This document shows positions 1 through 13,000 of a stretch of 28,493 nucleotides of DNA, piece by piece. Source of the stretch: Plakobranchus ocellatus (lineage: Eukaryota > Mollusca > Gastropoda > Plakobranchidae); NCBI GenBank assembly GCA_019648995.1, contig BLXT01004946.1, positions 1,219,003-1,247,495 of the forward strand, given 5' to 3'. The stretch's first letter is position 1. Every line of letters begins with the position of its first letter. The translations under genes were made by a program, and so were the position numbers. The notes under the pieces were generated by a model. The model did not search any database, was not told where the DNA came from, and saw only the letters and a list, made by a program, of their open reading frames with translations.

Positions 1-310
1 GCATATCAGCTTTGAATCAACTAAATTGGTCTGAAGTAAAAATCGTAGTCTATTTTTTGTGATTGTGAATAAGCACAATTATATCATTTGTAATGCACCA
101 AATCATCAACCTACATGTTGAAGAAGTAACTAACATATTTTCATCTCATCACTTTTTTCCAAAATTTTTGTACAGCTGCATGATCGAATCTTCAATAGTA
201 CCGGTAATAGAAAGTTGATGGGTTGATAACAAAACTATTTTTGATGAAAAAAAATTCCACTTGAACTCAAGTACAGTCTTGGTTGTAATAGGCCTTCCAC
301 CAGAATAATA
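1..310. other. Left flank, no gene seen
   Basis: AT-rich sequence without a convincing exon on either strand. A pyrimidine-rich stretch followed by TTGTACAG near 165-175 resembles a splice acceptor on the plus strand, but the sequence after it does not give a recognisable protein. It ends at the TA dinucleotide bordering the inverted-repeat element that begins at 311. Confidence 0.4.
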
Positions 311-1512
311 CAGTGGAACTTGGCTACAACGGGACCCATAAGGGCGTGGTGCACAGTCCCGTTATAAGGCCCGTTGTAAGAATAAAAGGAAGATAATTCT
401 TGAAAACGGCACCTTACTAAAATTACCCCCTTTTAATAAGCGGCTACTATTAAACGTGACCCTTGCGTACACCATATTATATCTTTCATTGCATTGTGTG
501 TATGTGTGTGAATTGTTTTGTCTTTCTGTGTTGATTGGTTTATGGGTGTTTTTTTTTCTTGTGCATATGTCTTTTGTGTGGTGTTTTTCTTCCCTTTTTA
601 CATTTTCTTTTTTTTATTTTAATTTGTGTTTCAAGAATGTATAACTATAATTTATAAAGTGTTCCTGACAAAATCTCATAATCTCGACAGATCTGGGCTT
701 TTGACTTTACTTTCTTTCCACCTCCTCAATGATTTTGGCCTTTCCAAAGAAAATTTCCTTATTCTTGATTCCATGCTGGATAAACACAGGCTAAGACCGC
801 AATCAAATGTAGGCGTAGAAATTTAGATCTAGAGATCTATTCGTTAATGAGACCTGCGAGCATCAGAGCGAGACTGAGAGATAAGAGGCAATTTCGCAAA
901 ACGCTGGACCTAGATCGATGCTTTCTTTGTTCATTGAGTCAGTGAGTGACAACCACAACGGTGTAAATGTAAGCCTAATTGATGAAATCTATCTAGGCAT
1001 TGAACAAAATAGACCCACCCCGAGGGCTTGAAAAGTTGAATGCGCCCAGTCTTTTCCTCATCAGCCCCACCCTCAGTCTCTTACACATCACACACTCTGA
1101 CAGTCACAGTCACACACGCCTCTTACTAGCCTACGGCTGACGTACCATGATTCACCACTCGGTCCCATGCCTTTTTTGCCAATCCAAGTCGCCGGCGTTG
1201 CATCATTCTCTTTCACCCCCCGATGTACAAGGTGTTCATTGGCTAATATTTTGAATGGAAGTACCGAAACAGACCATGGCTTTATATCTCCTTTGTATCA
1301 ATACCGATGTTAATTAAGATTCATCGCGGAGCTATAGTCCGTTTCACGAATCTATTTGTAGGCCTAGGCTTAGGCCTTTGTACGAAGCTGGGTCCCGCTG
1401 TAGGCAAGCTTATCATGTAGTAGATGCCGCTCTAGCGAAAATAAAATATAAAGAATATGCAAGGGAAAATAACGGGCTTGTGTCAAGGTCCCATTGTAGG
1501 TGAGCTTTACTG
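311..1512. mobile_element. Non-autonomous DNA transposon with imperfect TIRs and TA flanks
   Basis: The left end reads CAGTGGAACTTGGCTACAAC then GGGACC. The reverse complement of the right end reads CAGTAAAGCTCACCTACAAT then GGGACC. The two ends also share a downstream CCCGTTAT block, giving an imperfect terminal inverted repeat of roughly 50 bp. Both ends are bordered by TA, as expected for Tc1/mariner/pogo-type insertions. A further inverted copy of the core (318-338 against 1389-1409) lies inside the right end, so the termini are compound. No transposase is visible; the only ORFs inside are short and low in complexity. The superfamily is inferred from the TA flanks and TIR style only. Confidence 0.65.
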
Positions 1513-4336
1513 TATTAAGTATTCAGTATTCTTTCTCTCCCTTAAAAAAAAAGAAAAAAAAAGTAAAGCAAATACAATCTCTACTTATAAAACATAATGT
1601 ATAGCTAGCTTATTGTGGCAAAATTCTATTTGATCTGATTAGAAAGCTTATCATTTTAAATGCACTCGGTCTGCAAAACAGTCAGTAACAATATTGTAAA
1701 TGAAGAAATTCAACCACATTCACTCACATGTGTTTAATAATTTTTATTCAAATAAATAATCATATTGAAAAATATTGAAAACTTTTATTCAAATTAAATG
1801 GAAAAGTATTTTCAATGAAAACTTGAAGAGCATTACAAATACTAGTCTGGAAGATCTGTTGGTCATTTAAATTTGAAATGGTAGTGCTTCCCTCCTAAAT
1901 CTCTACTCATGACATCATTTTCATTAAAAAGAAAAATGTAATAATCATGTAAACTTGTTGATTCTCATAGTAATAACATACAATGAAATTTAGCAATACA
2001 TGTAATTAAAATTAACGATGTACCTAAATTCAGTTCATATTCCATTCGTCTCACAATAACATTTGATGTTAGATGGATTAGGCATTACTCTCCACTGGGG
2101 TGCATAAAAGTATATTGGAAAAATGGCTGCAGAAATTTGTACGTAATGATACCAGTATGATAAATTGGGAAATACATTTGAGCATTTTATAACGATAATC
2201 TGAAGTGAAAGTGCAATCTCTGAGCTTTTATATTACAATGGACAGAATATTATAATATGTGTCATCTCACCATATAGTGAGAAGTTTTGAGGCAGGAAAA
2301 GGTGAAATAAATATTGATACACCAAAGTCAATGTGGTGCATTCATATTCGCATCAAATTCCCTTACAATCTGTGGGAGAATCCACTAGTCCAAGAGTGTT
2401 AGAAACTCCTTCATATCTTGGGTAGGGCCTATTCACTGACAAACACCTATCTACTTTCCTGAGGCCAAATTTTCTGCAAAACATCTCATTCTGTGGTAAC
2501 ACTTGACTGATTAATTCTGTACCAAGATTTCAGGGTTTTAACTTCATTTCATTAAAAAGCATTGAAAGAAACAGAAGTAATAAAAGTACCTTTTCCTTAA
2601 AAATTGAAAAAAAAAGTGCCACATGACCACGTTAGAACAGGCCTCAAGACATAAATGCCTGGAATTCATACCAAATAAATAAATATTGCATTTACATTTC
2701 CTTCATATCTTTATAGAAGTTCTTATCATGTGCTTTACAACTCTAGAAAATTTATGAGGATAGTATGGTCACTCTATGCCTGTATATTTGTGATTAAACA
2801 AAAAAAAAAAATTTAAACCTGCCTCATACATTTTTTTTAGTATTGAGACTGGCTTCAAGCTTTAATACTAGGTTACCAATCATACCCACAAAAGTTCGGA
2901 TTTTACCTAAAAATAACTTTATAATAAGACCTGTCTACAATTCAGAATTGTGGAAGAATTCAACGTTCTCTTTACAAGAGAACTCATTTAAATTGAAGTT
3001 GCATAGATCTGCCTTTGTTTAGATCGCACATTTTCTGAATATTTTGAGGTGCTGATGCTTCATAGTACAGAAAGGTGCAATGGGTAAGCAGATGAATGTA
3101 CACGTCAATCTTGTTTTGAATCCCCCAAGGAACTTTGAAGCATCCATAGTCCACAGTATTTCTTTAATCAATAACTTTTCCAAGACTCACATTTAGAAGC
3201 TCAAGATGCAGCCTCCACAGTAAGTCGAAGTTGAGGTTCATACATATTAACAATCACATCAAAAGTAAAAACCATTTGTTCACACCATCCATACAGCTAG
3301 TTTCCTGAAATATTAAGTGGCTCAATATGTGAACAAAACTTAATAGGCCACTGTGGAATCCTCCTCCTTTAGAAAGTTTGTGAGAGGTCAAACTTTTGCT
3401 TAAAGTAAAATTATTGGCTTCTCATTTTGAATGTTTCTTTGGTTAAAATGAACTGTGTTTAACTTTAAACCACAACAGAATTCTCTGATTCCAGTGGTAT
3501 AATATTAATCGGAAAAAAGCTACTGCTAGATCCATTTATTTCAGTTTTTTTTAAACCACACAGATACAAAGTCTAAAAATCAAACTACGTATGTTTCAAA
3601 AACCAGCCTGATTGAGTTTGACATTGCATTTTGAACTTGATGAATGATTGAAACAACCTGAGCTTTCCAATGGTGAAAATTGGACAGGGCTAGAGTGATT
3701 TTGAGCCAAAATATGAACAATTTTTTTTTGTCTTTTTTTTTTTCTACAGCATTTTCTCAAAAGTTTGATACATAATATCTGATTCAATGGGACTGGCATC
3801 AGGAAATGAATGCAATAGTAATGTGAAGAAATTTTACAAATATTATTATATTTCCTTGCAAAGTCCTGCATTTTATCTGTGCAGATTGTTGCAAAATAAA
3901 AAATTAGATGTTTTGTGGAAAAATGGTTTAAATAAATAGCTTGTAGAGCATTCCCTTTTCCCTTTCATGTCAAAAATGATAATGGCGGACTTGCCTCACT
4001 TAAACTAGGTCAGCATTTAAATCTTATATTAGATCCACCTTTTTAATAAGTAAAGAACGGTGAAATATATTTTAAGTGAGTATGACAAGCACAAACATAC
4101 ATAGCGTATATCATGCTGTTCATGTATACATGAGAACTTCAAGTCCTTTCTCATTAAAGTATCAATTTGAGTGTTGTTAGCTCCATGATTTTGAAATGAC
4201 AATGATCTAGCTTTTAACATATGATAAATACGGCAGAATTGATTAAAATAGTGAGTATACACATGAATACACCTAAAGTTGAAGAACCCTAAAGTGTTGC
4301 CTTTAAGAAACTAAACGCAATCTACATCCCTTCTTG
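1513..4336. other. 3' flank of the PROSER3-like gene, including probable 3' UTR
   Basis: About 2.8 kb of AT-rich sequence downstream of the minus-strand stop codon. The nearest candidate poly(A) signals on the minus strand are an ATTAAA at about 4041-4046 and an AATAAA at about 3535-3540, so the 3' UTR could be 0.3 to 0.8 kb long or longer. Another minus-strand AATAAA is at about 1742-1747. Open frames of 70-90 codons in this stretch (3596-3871, 4029-4262) are AT-rich, low in complexity and match nothing I recognise. I see no exon. Confidence 0.45.
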
Positions 4337-4388
4337 TTATAAACTCTGATTGCTTGAGTTCAGTTCTTGGAGACGATGTTCAATCAAT
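4337..4388 (-). CDS. PROSER3: PROSER3 exon 13 (terminal, with stop TAA)
   Basis: The acceptor TTTTCTTCAG precedes an A that completes the split Gly codon, followed by LIEHRLQELNSSNQSL and TAA at 4339-4337. The Leu/Glu-rich segment continues the amphipathic helix begun in the preceding exon, giving a short C-terminal coiled coil like that expected at the end of this family. Confidence 0.8.
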
Positions 4389-6982
4389 CTGAAGAAAAAT
4401 GAAAAAAAAATAAAATAAAATAAAATAAAGCTCCACAAGATGCAAAAGAGACCATTTATTCTTAAGCCTGACAACTAGAATATTTTTTTTTCTGTTTCAA
4501 ATTACTAGTGCAGGATTCCCATGTGTTTTGTTTTTCTTACAATTTTGTTTGATCTTATACTAGATAAAAATGAGAAAGTTCTACCATAATTTCAGTAGTC
4601 AAGCACCTCATACTAATGCTATATTCACATTACAAAACCCTGTACAATATAGACTTACATACAATATGTACAAATCATATAGTTTAGATATAATTTATGT
4701 TGCTGCTCTCACAAGACTTGCGTACAGCATGGTCTGAACACTGCCAGGCTATACTGTCTATTATTAATCATAAAAATATGATATATTCTCCTATTATATC
4801 CTCTGCAGTAGAATCAATTGCCACAACAATTTTCACATTGTAAAAAGAAGTTAAAAGCTTTAGCATACAAATATGGACTCCAATTTACAAAAAGGCAATG
4901 TTGAGCAAGCTAATCTGCAAAATTAAAGACATTTTGATTTGAAATCATCGAACACAATGGAAAAATAAACCTTTCCTAAAAAGTGCTATGCGGTATTTGA
5001 CTCATTAGATCTGGTCTCAAAAACACAAAAATTCTGGTTTGACATGGATCTATACTTTTTCAGCTCTGATTTAATTCTTCAAAAAAATAAAAGAATTTTA
5101 TTGCAGCATGACAATTATTACTCACCCAAGTTTGTGAATGTACATCGCTCGTTGCTGTTTTAGAAGCTTTAAAAGAGGATCATCCTCAAACTCTTGATCA
5201 GAATGACTGTCTTCATCAGATATGCCTGCGATTCAAATAGAGCAGAGAGCAGAATATAATGCAGTCCCTCTCTATTTCTAAGATATGAGGGGAGTAAAAC
5301 ATGTTGGAATAATTAATTGGATATAATGTGCATCTTACAGAGTATACAGTCCATAAAAAAAGTCAATTGAAAAAAAAATTCTTGAGTTGACCCTAAATTT
5401 TACTAAGACTACTGGAATTAATTAAAAAAGATGGAGTTAACCCTAAAGTTTATTGACATAATAATTTTTTTGTTTTTTTATAAAACCAAAGCTTAAAAAA
5501 GCCAACTGCCACTTTAATGTCACCACAAAATGAGGTATTTTGCAGAAAAATCGACCCAGCAAAATAGGTGCTAAAGTTGCTACAGAGCACCAGCCATGGA
5601 TTTTTAATAGCGGTACCCAACTGCTTTAGTTTATAGAAGATTTAAATATCTAGATAAATTGAGAATTATAAAAACTTGGCATATCTTTATAATACACTTG
5701 TTCCTGCCACACAAACATTAAAGTTTGTGAAACATTTTACAATACTCTACAGCTCTTCATATTAATAAACAGGGCTTCTACAGCCCAGACAGAAGCAAAT
5801 TCCAGGGTTTGTCCAGGCCTACTGGAATTCCAGGTCGGCGCGGACACCCTGAATAAAGAAAAAAATAAGCCTACCTCCATCTTGATCTACAGCTCTCTCC
5901 AAGCTAGCTGACTGCAGTGAGGGAAGATCATCACGGTATTTGTTGGCAGGGGAAGATGTTTTGACCTGCGCCTCTGAGGGAAGTGCTTGGTGTGCAGGGA
6001 TGGGGGAAGGAGGGAAGGCTGAGGCCCAGCTATCCACACTAGAGAGCAGGAGGGAGCCATCAAACATGTGGTCTCTTACAGCCTGATAATATATGAGAGG
6101 TTTGATAAAACATGTTGACCTATGATATAGGCTAGATGATCAAAGTTAAGAAAAAAAAAAATGATGACCTATGATAGAGGTTGACTGAACTCAGATGATG
6201 CCCCATTTCAGGTTAAAAAAAAATTCAACTTCATCATATAAATGTCAGTAAACTGAAATGAAAAGGACCAACAAATATGTTCACAAAAAATTCATCCAAG
6301 AATCATGTAAACGTAACCTGTCTTTCAACAAAATCACAACTTCTGACTTTATTTTTTAAGGATTGGAGCATGATTTAAAATAGCCCAAATGAATGGGCGT
6401 AAATTGATTTAGAAGAAAGCATTTGACTTTTATTCTTTTTGGACACATTTAATTTTGAGATATAGCTTTTGAAATTTAAAATTATAATTTTTGTCCAATG
6501 TATTAGTTATTGGGAAAAGAAAAAAAAATGAATGTACTTTTTTTACTCAATGTAAAGCAAAAAAAAATTGAAAATTTTCAACTTTAAGAACAAATACCAA
6601 TATTTCTTGTTGAGATAGTATCAATAACTCTAATGTAATTAATCACTTACTTATTCAAACAAAACAAATTCAGTTATTCTACTTTTCATAAATTTTAGGT
6701 ATTATTGGACACATCAGTCTATGATTCGATCATAAAAAGGATACAAACTGGTTTTTTTTCAATAAAATATCAACCAAGTGTTAAAATATTCACATAATTT
6801 TACATAAACTTTATTTGCATTTTTTTCAAAAAATCCTTGTAAAAATACTTAAATTGAGATTTTTTATATTCTTTACAGCTTTGTAAAAATGCCACTTTTT
6901 TTGTTTTTAAAAATGTGCAATATTTGAGATTATGCTTCACATTGCACTAAAAATAAAAAAAAATAGATAAAAAAAAGTAATA

Positions 6983-7040
<58 letters not shown>

Positions 7041-10000
7041 TATATCAAAATCCACACATAAACTCTTTATCTAGTTTATATGACCAATCATTATACAATG
7101 CATTCCTTGGCAAACAAATTAAATATTTTTTAAACATCTTGTTTCCATGAGCCTAACCATCATATTTATATAAAAAAAATAATCCATATTACTAACTAAG
7201 GCTATTTATTTTTTAAAAATAATGATAATGAAAACACTATTATCATTTTTAAATGGACCATTGCAAACATTTATGTTTTACGGAAAAAAAAAAGGTTTTC
7301 TTTGTAATCCCTTTCTCAATATGAAAATTTTTAAAGCATGTTTTGTCATAAAAACCTTACATAAAATTTGCATAAAAAGTATGCATCCACTTACTTGATC
7401 TATAGCAGTTTTGACAGGATGTCCAGATATCTGTGATACACCAGTGTTTTTGCCAGCTTTGTGGCTTCTAATTTGAGGGCTAGCGGCAGAGAGGACTGGC
7501 ATACCATGACTCTCATTAATCTTAGCACCTTCTCTTTTACAAACTGCACTTGGATTTTTATCTTTTTGGGAGGTCACAGCTTCAGATGAGTCACGCTCTT
7601 CATTTACATTCCAGTCCAGGCCACCATCATCATTTGCTTTTCTCTCTTTGCCTTTCTCAGGCGTTGATCTCTTTGAGGAAGAAACTTTTTTTCCCTCTGA
7701 AGATTTGGAGTAACTTGAACTTTCTCTACTGTACTGTTTAGATTGCCTAGATTGGATCTCACTATCAGTGGAATCAGCAGTCTCCTCGGACTGCTGTGTC
7801 TTTTTAGCGGAAGCTTTGCCTGGATTTCTTCTTCTCGGCTTATCAGCATGGACTGAGTTGCCATGTGTCTTGCTAGCGGAGGAATTCTTTTCTTTGCTGC
7901 TGCCCTGGCTTTTCAAACTGGTATCGGATAGTACTGCTTCGTCAATTTTTATAGGATTTTCGTGATGACCTTTAATCGTTTGAGGAACATGCTGTGTAGC
8001 TTCTACTGCATTTGGCTTTTCTGCTTGTAAATATTGGTGGTATATCTGATCATGAGCCATACTATTTTGCCTGTTGACAAAGTTCTCACCCACATATTTA
8101 TTCTTTTTTAGACTCTCTTGGCTTGGCACATGTTTGCCAGACATTTGATTAAATGGCAAATCTCTCAAAGGCCCATTGACTCTGCCAGCTTCAGTTCCAC
8201 TTATTGACTTATTATCTTGGGTTCTACTTTTGTCAAGACTTTCAACCTCATCGTTTTTCCTGTCATGTTGTTTATTGAATGCTGCATTGCTACTTTTCTC
8301 AATATCTTTGAGAGCATAGATTTTACTCTTTGCATCACCAACAATTGGAACATCCAAGTTATCAATTCTATAATTTTCGTCATTGTGATGCTCAAAATTT
8401 GACGAGGCTGTATTATTTTTGTTCAACATGGGATCTGAAAATCCAGACAAAGGGAGTTCCTTCAGAGATTGTTCTTTGTTACTGGAATTGTTCTTGTTAG
8501 AATCACAGTTATCTTGAGCACCTGAACCATTGTCGGTGTTAGTATGAGTTTGTATCACAGGCTGAGGGATGGGGGCAATGGATGGAGGATAATTTGGCTG
8601 ATCTTGACTTCTTGTAATCCTCTGCAACCTTTCAAGCACTGGATCTGCTGATGATCTCGGTACATTTGATGACACTTCATCTTGCATAGGCTGTTTGACA
8701 GAGGGATTAGAAATAAAAAATATATATATATTTAAATTCAAGAAATCTTTTTTCTTCTTTTTCTCTTGAAAGGTAAGACTGATTACTTTGGTATTCCATT
8801 TTTTATCGACAGGATTGATTTTAAACTCCTTGTACAACTTTAATGGGGCATTTTTTTTTACATTATAAATATTTAGATTCATCATTATGACATGTGATTG
8901 TCTTATTTTTTCTAAAATACTGACAAAATTTTGGAACAGCAACTGGTCATAAACTGTCTGAAAAGAAATTTCCCTTGCAACAGTAAATTGATTAAAGAAA
9001 AACCAACAATAACAGAGAAACATAGTGTCAACTTTAAATTTCTTTAATTTTTTACATTGTAACCCTTGTTAAAGGTAGGACAAAAATCATGACAAAATGT
9101 AAAAGCAAAAGGCAAGTTACATGGTAGGCACATCATTTTGTACGAAGTACATTTATCACTTATTAACCTTTTCATCTTTTTCCATGAGCATATCCATTCT
9201 TTGTCTTTCAAACTGTATATCTGATGGTGTAACAAACATCCTATGGGACAGCAAGCGCTTGCGGAATTCTTCAAGCCTGGCATCCATATCAGAGCTCTGT
9301 ACAGAGAAGGGGAAAATGTGTACCCGTGTAGAGATCATAATCTTTAAAGTTTTTAATAGGAAAAAAATTTTGTTGATTTAAACATACCAAAATGTAAAAT
9401 ATTGTATGTGTCGTTCAGAAAGGAAATAAAGAAAAAAATTAGAGACAGTCACAATTACAATAAAACGGAGTGGTCTTTTTTTTTTCTATAAGTGGCAATT
9501 AAGTTTGTAGTTGACACTCTTGTTTATTCCATGTCCTTCGTTAAGAACTTATGAATCTTAAAATGTTCATTTCAAAGAAACAGTTTTTTTTAAAAAAGAG
9601 CAACAGCCTTCAACTTTGACCTCCCTGCTTCAACTCTCTACAATTGCTAATATGTATTTTTCTATAGTGTCAAATTTAACGTGGCAATACTTTACTACGT
9701 AAAAAAAAATGTATTTACCAGTAATGCTCACTGCACTTTCATCACTGAAAACAAAAAACCCTTTTCACCTGTTCTCTGCACCATAGATGCTCATTGTTTT
9801 TTTTTTTTTACAATGGTTGGATTCCTATGTGCTAAATAAATACACTTGGCAGAAAAAACATGAGAAGTAAAAGTTGTTTTTTTTTTCCTTTTTTTTTTTA
9901 TATCTGATAATACTTGCATTGCACCTTCCTGCCTGGCTAAAACTCATGAAATGTTTAACACAGAAAAAAGATCAGCATGACATACTTTTTGATGCTTCAT

Positions 10001-13000
10001 GTTGGATGGTTCCCTGTCTGCTTTGTGCTGTGGATTACCCCCAGATTCCTCCACCTTCCTCCTGAAGCGCCACTGAGCCAGAATATCCCCACAGGTAGGC
10101 TTGGATGGCGCCGCTGTTTTTGTTTCACTTTCTCCTCTCTTCATAAATGCTTGTGCTCCAAATTCTTTGTAATGTTCTGACAGAAACAGACAGACTGTGT
10201 TTATACACAACACATTTTTTCTCAAGCTTATTGAAGGAAAAAAAATAAATAATATCTATTATAGTTTCAAATATGAAAACAATTCTAAATAAAAAAATAT
10301 ACAACTTAATTATATAATGTATTGCCTCCATACTATGATACATTATTCGAAACAATAGAGCACTTATCATGTCGATCATAAAGTTTTATAATTTATCACT
10401 CATACACAATAAGAAAGCTTAACAGAGGAGTAAGGCGGAAAAAAGGCATAATGCTTCTACACTTTTTCCTCACCCACTGAAAGCTGAGCTTCCAAAAGGA
10501 CAGACACATATTGAAGATAGATTCTTAACTCATAATGACTACCAAACTAATTACATCTAATAATCACTTGATACAGGCAAATAAAGAAGTGCCCCTGACC
10601 CTAAATTGTACCAATCATCATGTCAGCCAGGCAGTGGAAAAGGTGATTACTGTATCAAAAACAGGCACAAAGCTAAACTATCATCCAAAAGTTAGACAAA
10701 ATGCACGTCAGAGTCACAGTCTTCAATCAATGGGGAGTAAAAAAAAAATAGTTGGCAATGACAACTCTGAATTCATCAGGAATGAGAAAAGCGTTCACAT
10801 TAAACAATAATCCCTTTTAGATATTTTTTTTTCTAAAATTCTCAACTTAGGTGTGATCTCCTCATCATTGAGAACCATCCCTTTTGGCAGGGCCACTTCT
10901 TTGATGAAGTTGTCTTCGTTTCAAAAGAGGCACTTAATTAAGAATGCTTAAAAGTCAACTGCAGGCTAAAAAAATTATTACATCAATTATACTACCACTA
11001 TTTTGCCACATCTTACTCTAGGGTGGACATGCATCAAGTGCATAAATAAATTTTTGTGGGGCATCAATAAAATCCACAAAGATATGGTTGTGTACATGTT
11101 GCCCACAAAGGCTTACATGAGCATAAATAACAATGCACTTTGGAAATTGTGTGCATTGCAGAGCTATAAATTTCATTTTCCAGAGAATATCTCTAAGCCA
11201 AATGATGGAAACTAGCAATGGGTTTGGCAAGTAGCTTCAAAGATCGTGGCAACTGCTGTTTATGGAAATTACCTCTAACATTGATAAATGCTGGCCTGTA
11301 GGATGGAGCCCCAACAATTGTGCTCTGGTCACTGGCTGAGCAAGATGTGCCTAAACCATCTGTGCTCACAATGGGTCCAGATGAAGACACACTCATCTCG
11401 CTGGAAGGAAAAGAAGTGAGTCTGGATGATGATTTCCAATAGATCCAAATTGACTGTCATATTCAGAGGGATTTAAAAAAAAAATATAAAATGAAATTCA
11501 TAGCCACAAATTTTTATTGAAACCTCAATGGTTAGTTAAAGTACAAATCAGATATCACGAATAAAATCCTGTGGATGTATGAAGGTGCTGTGGGTGCTGA
11601 ATATAAAGGAGTATGTGATATTTGGTATGTCTCAATTCTAATGATGCAATCAATTACATGCAGTTAAATCTAGCCATGCTGTAAAGTCATTTTAGTCATG
11701 TTGACAATGACCAAGAGGATAAATTTAGTAATACTTTTCAAATTTAATTCCCAGTGCTAGATAGCATTACATAAACTAAAGCATTGCATTTCTTTTCATA
11801 TGAAGAATCATTAAAATAATTGCAAACAGCATAATATAATCCTAAACAAGCTAAAACAGTAAATGAGCCTTGTACCAAACATAATACTTTGCCTATTGGA
11901 AAATATATGCCACTTACTGGATTGAAATAGCTGTCAAATTGAAAGTAATATTACATGAATAGAAAAATAAAGTGGTGAAATATAAAGGTTGAAAAACCAA
12001 GAAAAAAGAAGTCTACAGGGAAAAAAAAAGAGAGGAGCATACTATACCTTTTTGAAAGTAGCCTTTCCGCTTTAGCTTGCAAGTGTAATGTTGCCTCGTC
12101 CATTGCATTTAAGGCCTCTTTGGTGAGCTGGGAATGAAAATTGCATTGATAAATATAAATACATCTGAAGGAAAACAAAGGATAGGCATCATTAATTTTT
12201 GGTTTCAAAAGAAAATTTATGAAATACACTTTGATGCATCTAAATGTTCATATTACTTCCTCTAAAAGTCCCACCTTAAACTGGAAAATATTTTTCAATA
12301 ATAGTATGCCACTTATTGATAAGATTTTTTTACTGTAATATATCAACAGGAAAGCGGAAATGCAATCAAATTGTAAAATAAAGGAACCGTAAAAGATGTG
12401 ACAGAGCAGGCTTTTGACTCATCTACATGTAATGAGTATTTTGTCAAGGATCACCCCAAAGGATATAAATAATAAAATAAGAATAAGCCGTTCATCCACA
12501 CAACAAATATCTATCCCCAACTACTTTCATCAATTTGCTTCTTTCTTGGGTCATTGCTGGCAAATGACTTATTTTTTATAGATGGGTCAAATTTGCTTTC
12601 AGCTTTTTTTAACGATCCAATGTGACAACTAATGAAAATTTATTGTTTTGTGATAAAACATAACATATGGATTTTATTTGACATGATTATCCAATCTCCT
12701 TTGCATTCTTCCAAAACAATAATAATCATTACACATTGGAATATAATGAGAGCACACAAGAAAAATCAGACAAATTAAAACTATTTAAGTAACAGATGGA
12801 ACACTTTTTTGATAAAGCTATCAACCTTAAGACTCTTAATTCCCAACAAAAAGACTAGGAATTAGATTACAAGGTTCTAAGAGCATATTTAACCTACTTT
12901 GGGGAACTGGGATTTTTCGTTTTTCAGATTGTTTGTGGACGTCACAGTATTTTGTTGCTTGAACTCATCATGGATTGAAACATGATCCTTATTTGGCTTT

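Noticed and set aside
3596..4262. Small minus-strand ORFs downstream of PROSER3
   Set aside because: They are AT-rich, of low complexity, lie in the probable 3' UTR and have no splice or family support.
7278..9023. A single 581-codon minus-strand gene covering the whole open frame
   Set aside because: The first 111 codons are AT-rich intron sequence upstream of a good acceptor, and the last 38 lie beyond a consensus GTAAGT donor. The middle joins in phase to flanking exons of the PROSER3-like gene.
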